From NCBI GenBank assembly GCA_011033025.1, contig WFMF01000463.1, positions 1-64,000 of the forward strand: DNA of 64,000 nucleotides, in the 5' to 3' direction. Both the position numbers and the translations under genes were made by a program. The notes beneath the pieces are model-generated. The model was not told where the DNA came from. It did no database searches and saw only the letters and a list, made by a program, of their open reading frames with translations. Positions 20,811 through 29,800 of this stretch are shown here, in pieces; positions within the stretch are counted from its first letter, which is position 1, and each line of letters opens with the position of its first letter. The DNA is from Beroe forskalii. Lineage: Eukaryota; Ctenophora; Nuda; Beroida; Beroidae.

Positions 20811-23800
20811 CTGAAAGGGTGACGTCAGAAATCGAGAGGGAGGAGGAAAATGAAGAATTTTAAGAGAAAATGAACAAGAATGTATCAAGATCAAGATAAT
20901 ACAATATGCATACAATTCATAGTCAGGAGCGAAGGTTGAGGTTGTCCCAATATTATCCCTCTCCTGCCCCTACTCACGTTTCTAGGAGTTCGTCGCACTT
21001 GGAGGAAATGACCCTGCAGTTAGTCTCGCTCTTCTCCAGCTCTTCCTGGTAAGTCCTGATCTTCTCTTCCAACTCATCCTCCCTCTTCTTCATCGTATTG
21101 ATCACCTCCCTCGCTCTGTCGTATCTCTTGTGAAGGTCCGACATGGCGGAGTGGCTGATATCCATCTCCTTCAGGATCTTGGTGTTGTCTTCTGACAGCT
21201 TCTTCACTTGTCGCTGGAGGGTCTCCTCACGAGGTCGATGGTGTTGGATGAGAAGTTCAGTGTACGCCATGTTGTGAGCTGATATCACAGCATCCTGAAA
21301 TAAGGGACAGGGTTCAGTGTAGACCATGTTATGAGCTGATATCACAGCATCCTGAAATAAGGGACAGGGTTCAGTGTAGACCATGTTATGAGCTGATATC
21401 ACAGCATCCTGAAATAAGGGACAGGGTTCAGTGTAGACCATGTTATGAGCTGATATCACAGCATCCTGAAATAAGGGACAGGGTTCAGTGTACGCCATGT
21501 TGTGAGCTGATATCACAGCATCCTGAAATAAGGGATAGGGTTCAGTGTAGGCCATGTTGTGAGCTGATATCACAGCATCCTGAAATAAGGGACAGGGTTC
21601 AGTGTACGCCATGTTGTGAGCTGATATCACAGCATCCTGAAATAAGGGACAGGGTTCAGTGTACGCCATGTTGTGAGCTGATATCACAGCATCCTGAAAT
21701 AAGGGATAGGGTTCAGAGTAGGCCATGTTGTGAGCTGATATCACAGCATCCTGAAATAAGGGATAGGGTTCAGTGTACGCCATGTTGTGAGCTGATATCA
21801 CAGCATCCTGAAATAAGGGATAGGGTTCAGTGTAGGCCATGTTGTGAGCTGATATCACAGCATCCTGAAATAAGGGATAGGGTTCAGTGTACGCCATGTT
21901 GTGAGCTGATATCACAGCATCCTGAAATAAGGGAAAGGGTTCAGTGTACGCCATGTTGTGAGCTGATATCACAGCATCCTGAAATAAGGGATAGGGTTCA
22001 GTGTACGCCATGTTGTGAGCTGATATCACAGCATCCTGAAATAAGGGATAGGGTTCAGTGTAGGCCATGTTGTGAGCTGATATCACAGCATCCTGAAATA
22101 AGGGATAGGGTTCAGTGTACGCCATGTTGTGAGCTGATATCACAGCATCCTGAAATAAGGGACAGGGTTCAGTGTACGCCATGTTGTGAGCTGATATCAC
22201 AGCATCCTGAAATAAGGGACAGGGTACAGTGTATGCCATGTTGTGAGCTGATATCACAGCATCCTGAAATAAGGGACAGGGTTCAGTGTATGCCATGTTG
22301 TGAGCTGATATCACAGCATCCTGAAATAAGGGACAGGGTTCAGTGTAGGCCATGTTGTGAGCTGATATCACATCATCCTGAAATAAGGGACAGGGTACAG
22401 TGTAGGCCATGTTGTGAGCTGATATCACAGCATCCTGAAATAAGGGATAGGGTTCAGTGTACGCCATGTTGTGAGCTGATATCACAGCATCCTGAAATAA
22501 GGGATAGGGTTCAGTGTACGCCATGTTGTGAGCTGATATCACAGCATACTGAAATAAGGGATAGGGTTCAGTGTAGGTTATGTTGTGAGCTGATATCACA
22601 GCATCCTGAAATAAGGGATATGGTTCAGTGTACGCCATGTTGTGAGCTGATATCACAGCATCCTGAAATAAGGGATAGGGTTCAGTGTACGCCATGTTGT
22701 GAGCTGATATCACAGCATCCTGAAATAAGGGATAGGGTTCATTGTAGGCCATGTTGTGAGCTGATATCACAGCATCCTGAAATAAGGGATAGGGTTCAGT
22801 GTACGCCATGTTGTGAGCTGATATCACAGCATCCTGAAATAAGGGATAGGATTCAGTGTAGACCATGTTGTGAGCTGATATCACAGCATCCTGAAATAAG
22901 GAATTGGGTTCAGTGTAGGCCATGTTGTGAGCTGATAACACAGCATCCTGATATAAGGGATAGGGTTATGGTTAAGTGACAGAGCATGCTATAAGTGAGC
23001 ACCGATATCACCGTTACTCTGATTGAATCTGAACATGACAATAAAAATATACCCGAATATACAGCAGTCACCTGGAAATCAATAATCCGACATATTTCTC
23101 AGTGACTATCATGCAAATGTTCCCGTTATCTGCTAGTAATCCAACCTACAAAATACATTAATGTGAGGAGCATCGCTTACCAAGGACGATGCGTCTGGGG
23201 TGGCTATTCCTGACTTGAGGAGAGTTATCTCGCTGTTCTTGCTTTCCACAGCCGTCTCCAGCTTCCTCCGTTCAGCCTGCCACTGAGAATGGGCATACAG
23301 TCAGAGGTTTGGTGAATTGGGGCAAAAGTTTTATATGGGAAAATTAATTTTGTTAGGACGAATTCGCGAAAAATCACGCTGATGCTATAGCCAGCCAAAA
23401 GAAGCATCAAATTCGCCCAAAATAGGGAGAATAATTTAGACTTCATCTACCGCATCCGGATATCTACATGCAGAATTAACCCAACCTCCCCCCCGCAGTC
23501 TACATTAACATAATAATCTTAACATACACGACTGATATTTATCAATTTAAGTCATTATCTGCCAAAAAACCATTGGCCATGGCCCCATAAAAGCATAAAG
23601 CCAATACCATATGACATATTGGGATTTCCGAAACACCCAATTGCAAACACTCATGGAACCCCCACAACTCATTAAATTTTAAACATCTCCCTAACATAAT
23701 CAACGAGAAAAAAAGTTGGATTGAAACAATAAAATAATTTCAATACAGCGAAGGAAATTCGGGCCCAAAAATAAACAATTTACAGAAATGATTATTCAGA

Positions 23801-26800
23801 TGAACAGAACATCCAATTACAGAGGGAAGAATAGTTCCTTTAAAGGTCAGCATATTCAAAAGTCCATCCACCCTTCTCTTGACTCATCACCAAATCATCA
23901 TTTTCGATTTTGAGGTACAGCATTTCCCCATCAGGATTGCCGGTGGAAGGCAGGTGCATACCAAGCGCACAGTCCACAGGTCGCATAACATTCTGTGTCT
24001 TCTCAATGTCAAAGTCTTTATAACGGAATTCCTGTGGATTCTCGGGATTGGTCTCAACTGAGTATCCATTGGCATGCAGGATATGTCGTGCTTGCCATCT
24101 GAAATTCGCTCCCTCTTTCGCAAAGAGGCGTACCTTTTTATCCTTCTTTCCTTTGGAACCGAGAATCATATCAAGTTCATCTGAGTGAAGTTTCCAGAAT
24201 CCTGATATTCCGACACTGAATCGCTGCGAACTTGATGTCTTATCCATCTTGCCAAAGGCAAGGGTTTTGGTCTTTTTTCTTTCCCCAGGAGCCAAGTCGA
24301 AGACTTGGTTGCTTGCCTCATTGTAAATCAGGCAGTTACTGAGGGACCATTTTTTATCCCCATTTATGCGATAATCGAGAGAAAGTTCCCGCACTGTTTC
24401 TACTATTTCCTTGAATGTGTTTCCTACCAGATGATAAGACGGGAATTCGAATGAAATCATCCGCCCATAACTGGTGAAGAAAGGAGCAGCTTCGCTCTTG
24501 TTACTCACGAGAGTAAGTGTCTCTGGAATGCCGTTTCCAGGCTTTATTCCGACATACTGTCCCGATGCTTCATCTTTCAAGTAGATAACCATCTGGCTCT
24601 TTGCGAATGCCCTCTGTGGACCTGCTGCGTTCCCGTTGAAATCGGAAACCAATTGGAAGGCACCGGATGAATCTTCTACCACACCTTTGCAGAGAGATCC
24701 GATGAAAGCACATCTGTTCTTTGCTGTGCCCCAGTTCTTCGTAGTATTGACTGTTATTTGGTGGGTGTTTTTGTCAAGGAAAGTCACTTGGTTTTCATCA
24801 ACCCCACCTTCCAGCTCAGTAAAGTATGCATTCGCTCTGTCATAGTCATATAATACGTTAGGGAAGAAAGCCTTCTTTATAAGTCCACGGCCACAAATAG
24901 AGTCCTTTGGGGTCATCCAGGCACCGAATTTGCCATAATTTTCCTGTGCCATAATGTGAGTTTTGTTGTAACCAATAAGAGAATTAGCATGGAGACATCC
25001 ACCCCTGCACTTTTCACCCTTTGGTCTGCCAGATCTGGTGAAGCATGTTGTAAGAGGACCTCTTTGAAGGGCTGCGATTGTTTTATTAACACTCTTAGCA
25101 CCTCTAATCCCTGCTACAATCGCAAACTGATCATCAAGAGCGTTTGTCCAGTCATTTGGATTCTTCTTGCCACATTTCTTGTAGCACTCTGTTTTCCTCT
25201 CTCCTTGCTTGACACACTTCCTCCTGGTGTAGGGGATTTCATTCTCAGGAACAATGAAGTTGTCTCTCCTCACCTGGCCAGACACAGCATAGATAGACGC
25301 CCCCACGCAGGGCCGCCCAGCGCAGTTCATGAAGTTCTGAATAGAGTATGGGATGTAGTTCTCCGACACGAAGGCGATCCTCCCCTCGATGGTTTGGGTG
25401 CCGGCTATCCAGGCGCAGGATCCGCACATCCCCTGCCAGATGGGGCGGTGGATGATCCCCAGATCCCTCAGATCCAGCTCTTCAGGGTAGTCCGACGGGT
25501 CGAAGGAGGTATCATCGCCATCGTCAATTTCTTCGTCCATGTCGTCGTCTTCATCTTCATTTGAAGAGATCTCAATGCCATTAGCAAACTCCGCTGCCTC
25601 CAAGGCTGAGGCAAGAGAGTCCTCATATAGGACACCGGGGAATTCCCAGGTCCTAGTTGTCACAATGACGATAGATATTAGGATTATTAGTTTCATCTGA
25701 AAGGGGATGAGGCACACTAAATAACGAGCTTTCCTGGGACGTTTGGAATCTGGATGGATACGTACTTCGGGCCGTCAATTTATACTCTCCGAGTAACACA
25801 AGAACACGTTGTTTGAACCGATCCCCACAGTGTCCTTTCTCCATTAACGTGGCAAATTTAAGTTTAAGATGTTATTTTTCACAAGACATGGTTAGTTGGA
25901 CGAGATGAAAAGTATGAGCCAGCTGCAGTCCGCTCTAGCTATAAGCTGTCAAAAATTTAATAGTTACTTTTAATTCACAAGCGTGTTAGGAATTATAAGA
26001 AGTCAACAAATAAACACAGGGCGGATCGAGACTAAACAATAAACAAGTTTCGATATTAACACTGGCATATTAAAATTTCGAGGTAAGAAACATCTGTTAT
26101 TCTTTTTATCAGTGCTGCGGATTGAATTTGAACCCAGTCCCAGTCAAAATTGCCCATTCCAAGAAATCTCACTTCTAAGAACAAGCCCTGTTCACTTTCC
26201 GCAGAACTGCTGTCAGACCGTTTTGACACTACTTTAATAGAGGTTTCACTGTTTAGTCTGCTCGGCATAAAAATTCAAAGCTGTTTGCCGTCAAAGAGTC
26301 CTTCATTCAAAAAACCCAAAATAAACGAGCAATCTAAAAAATAAATAGAAACGCGCCTATCACGTCCATTTTGGGATACTTCTCAAAGACGCAGCCCAAG
26401 GAATGAAACCGGCATAGAACCACAGCACGAAAGGCGAAGGTATAAACCAACATGGATTGAGGATGCAATCCTTTGATTATAGATTAGCTTTTCATAAACC
26501 AAAACTCATACTCAAATTGTGAGATTTTCTTACAATTCTAAGTCTCGCCCGCTGCCCGGTTAAATGAAGACCAATATTTAGTAAGTCATTGCTCACGAAA
26601 TAGGGAAATTAAAGCATTTCAATCTTACTAACCCAATCTTACTTACCCAAATAAATTATCACTGTTGAAACATTTAGAAATACAGTTCTGAAATTCTCAA
26701 GCAAAAATTATTGCAAATTAAAGTCTACGAAAAGGCATCAAATTTTAATTAGCCTATTCCATAGTTTCCAAAAAAGGATTGATTATGGAAAATGAGGATG

Positions 26801-29800
26801 TGATATTATAATGCCCTTGCAATTAGTATGCGGATATCTCCTACAATCGGCCACTGGACACAAATAACTGATGAAATCGCAAGTAATGTATAAAGGTTAC
26901 TTACCTGGGCTCTTTCAGCCTGCTTTGAACTTTCGATCATTTCTCGGACCTCCTCTTCACTGTAGATCTGGGGTAGAGATGTGAATTAGATGTGTTTTAT
27001 ATACCGTCACGGTACAATCGTTGCCAAGGTCAAAATGAAATAGCGTTTATTGCTAGAAAAACCGTCGAAGTGAAACGCAGGGAAAAATAATATAAAAGGA
27101 ACACCATGTACCTTGCCCGTGTTTTGTTCTTTACTCTCAACTGCGTTATCATTGTCACTGAAATGAGCAATTTTCAATGAATTAAAACATAATTATTTTC
27201 ATTCCATGCTTGGTAAATGGTAATTTAATAAGACAGTAAGCCAACGTCATTCGAAACTAATCGATAATAAATAAGTAAATAGGCTATAGTTCGACTGCAT
27301 AATGTATCTGACATAATCATGATAATTGCTTTGAGTGACCAACACCACTCACATTCCGTTGTGGCGATGCTGCGTGTCAGGAGATTGGTTGTTAACATGG
27401 TTGCTAGGGGCGTTGCTACGGTTGCTAGGCAACATGGAGTCTGCATGGGGGTTGCGAGACAGCCGGGTGGAGTCTGGTGTAGGGATCGCTTGGGACATGT
27501 TGTCAATTGGACTGTCTGGGGATTGTATCGGCGCTTCTCTGAAATTATAGATTGGATTTTTAATGCTATTTTGTTAACACAGAGGTGCCATTCAATAACT
27601 TAGCTGTGACTGTACAGTGTATAACTGATTTAGTGAAATACTATGCATGACATGGTAAAAGTTGGAGTTTAGGGTATTGCCTTTGGCTTAATAAAATTGG
27701 TCAATAAAAGTGATTTAGACTCAGTTCATCCATTGACTGTGAAAGGTATTGAAGTGGCTTGACTCTTGACAAGGTATGAAAGTGCCTTGACTCTTGAGAG
27801 CTTTTTACCTGTGGTTTGATTCTTGAGAGTTGGGTTTAAAGGGCAAAGGTTAGGGGAAAAGTGTTAAAGTGTCCTGAATCTTGAGGGTTTACCTGTTTTT
27901 GAAAGGCATTAAAGTGCTTGACTCTTGAGAGTTTACCTGTTTGTTGCTGAAGCGGCGTCGTGGAATTCGTCACTGTCAAGGGACCGTCCTGAAGCACTGA
28001 TTGATAAGAAATCTGCATTCTGCAATGATGAGACAGACGAACAAGACAACACCGAAATTACAGACACAGACAAGCAACGATACTGGCACATACAGGCGCT
28101 GATTTACGCATTGATTCGCAGTGTATAATTTAACACACCTGTATCTTCTGTACTCCGGCTAATTTTCTTTAGATTTGTACACAGGTAACTCTCAACTTTG
28201 AAAACCTCAGCAAGGTTTAGAGAGTTGAGAGTTTTTGGGGATAGTTTCAGAAGAGCCGAGGGAGGCAGTTTTTCCAACACTGACATTGGCAAGTCCTCAA
28301 TTCTGTCACTATTAAGTTTACTGATCACTGAGACACTTAGGGTTTCTATTACCCTGTTAGGTAACGTTGATATGGTTTGAGGGTTGAGTTTTTCAAGTGT
28401 TTTAGGAGATAATCGGGATAGCAAACCAGTATCTAATTGTTCCAACGTTTTTGGGTCGAGCTTCTCAATAATCTTAGGGTTTAGCTTAGCTAAGCACTTA
28501 GGATCGCACCTGTCGAGGACTCTGGGATTCAGGCTTTCTAAACGTTTTGGAGACAATCTGCTCAGAAGCTTGGAATCAAACCGTTCTAAGGTTTCGTCGT
28601 TCAACTTCTCGATAAGACTGACATCCAAGGTTTCTAATCGGCTAATGTTAAGGAGTTGAAGAACTTTAGGTTCAAGCTTCTGTAACACAGTACCACTTAG
28701 TTTCGAGATGGTTTCAGGGTGCATCTTTGAAATCAAAGCAGGATCTAACTGTTCAATAACCGAAACCTCCAGCTGTTCAAGCATACTGACAGGCAGACTG
28801 TTCAGTATTGTAGCAGGGAACAGTTTGAGGCTTTCAGGACCAAATCCAAACAGGGATTCAGGCGGAAGCATGCTAGTTTTAGAAGTAGGCAGCAGTTGTA
28901 AAACTTTAGGACTCAGTCTAGCAAGAAGATTGGAGTCCAACTTTTCTAAAACTTTGGGAGACAGACCTTCAAGTGTCATGATGTCAAGCTGTTCCAGACA
29001 GTTGTGATCAAGATCTTTCAGTTTCTTGGGAGGTAACTTTTTGAGAACTGAGGGTGGCATCTCGTTGAGGATGTCAATGGGTAATTTCTGGAGGAATTCA
29101 GGTCTCGCAGCTTTTAAATCTTTGATGGTCAAATATTGGAATATTCTACTTGTTAATGAATTCAATAAAACTTCTGGTACTTTCTCTAGAATAGAAAATG
29201 GCATCTGTTCCAGTATTTCAATAGGCATTTGTTCTATGATTTCTATTGGCATTTGAGCAATGATGGAGGAGGGAAGTGTTTGTATAGTATCAATTTTGAG
29301 GGTAGCGATCCTATCCAGTGGTAATTTAGCGAGAATGTGAGCATCTATTTTATCAAGAACCTTGTTGTCAAGCTCATTTATCAGCTTCATGTCCAATGAT
29401 TGTATCATAGAAGTGTCCAACTGGCCGATAATATCTGCACTCAACTGTTGGATTGTAGACTTGTCAAGGAGTGCAATAATCTGTGGACTCAATCTTTCGA
29501 TTACGGATGGTTTCAGTGATTGAATTGTTTTCATGTCAAGACTTTCAAGCACAAATGTATCAAGATCCTCAAGAATTTCTGGTGACAACTTCTTCAAAAC
29601 CTTTGGAGGTAGAGTATTCAGGACGTCTCTATCAAACTTTTCGATGATATTTCCAGGTAGTTCAGAAATAACTGTGACATTGAGAGTCTGTAGGAGTTTT
29701 GGAGAGAGTGTCTGGAGTCTTGAAACATTCAACTTTTCCAAAACATACTTTGGAAGACTCAAAAGGGTAGCATCATCGAGACACTCAATAGCGTTTGGGC

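Noticed and set aside
22233-22979. Plus-strand 248-codon frame with Cys-rich repeats (PCCELISQH)
   Set aside because: It is the opposite strand of the 57-bp array, whose minus strand continues into TACC coding sequence with good splice sites.
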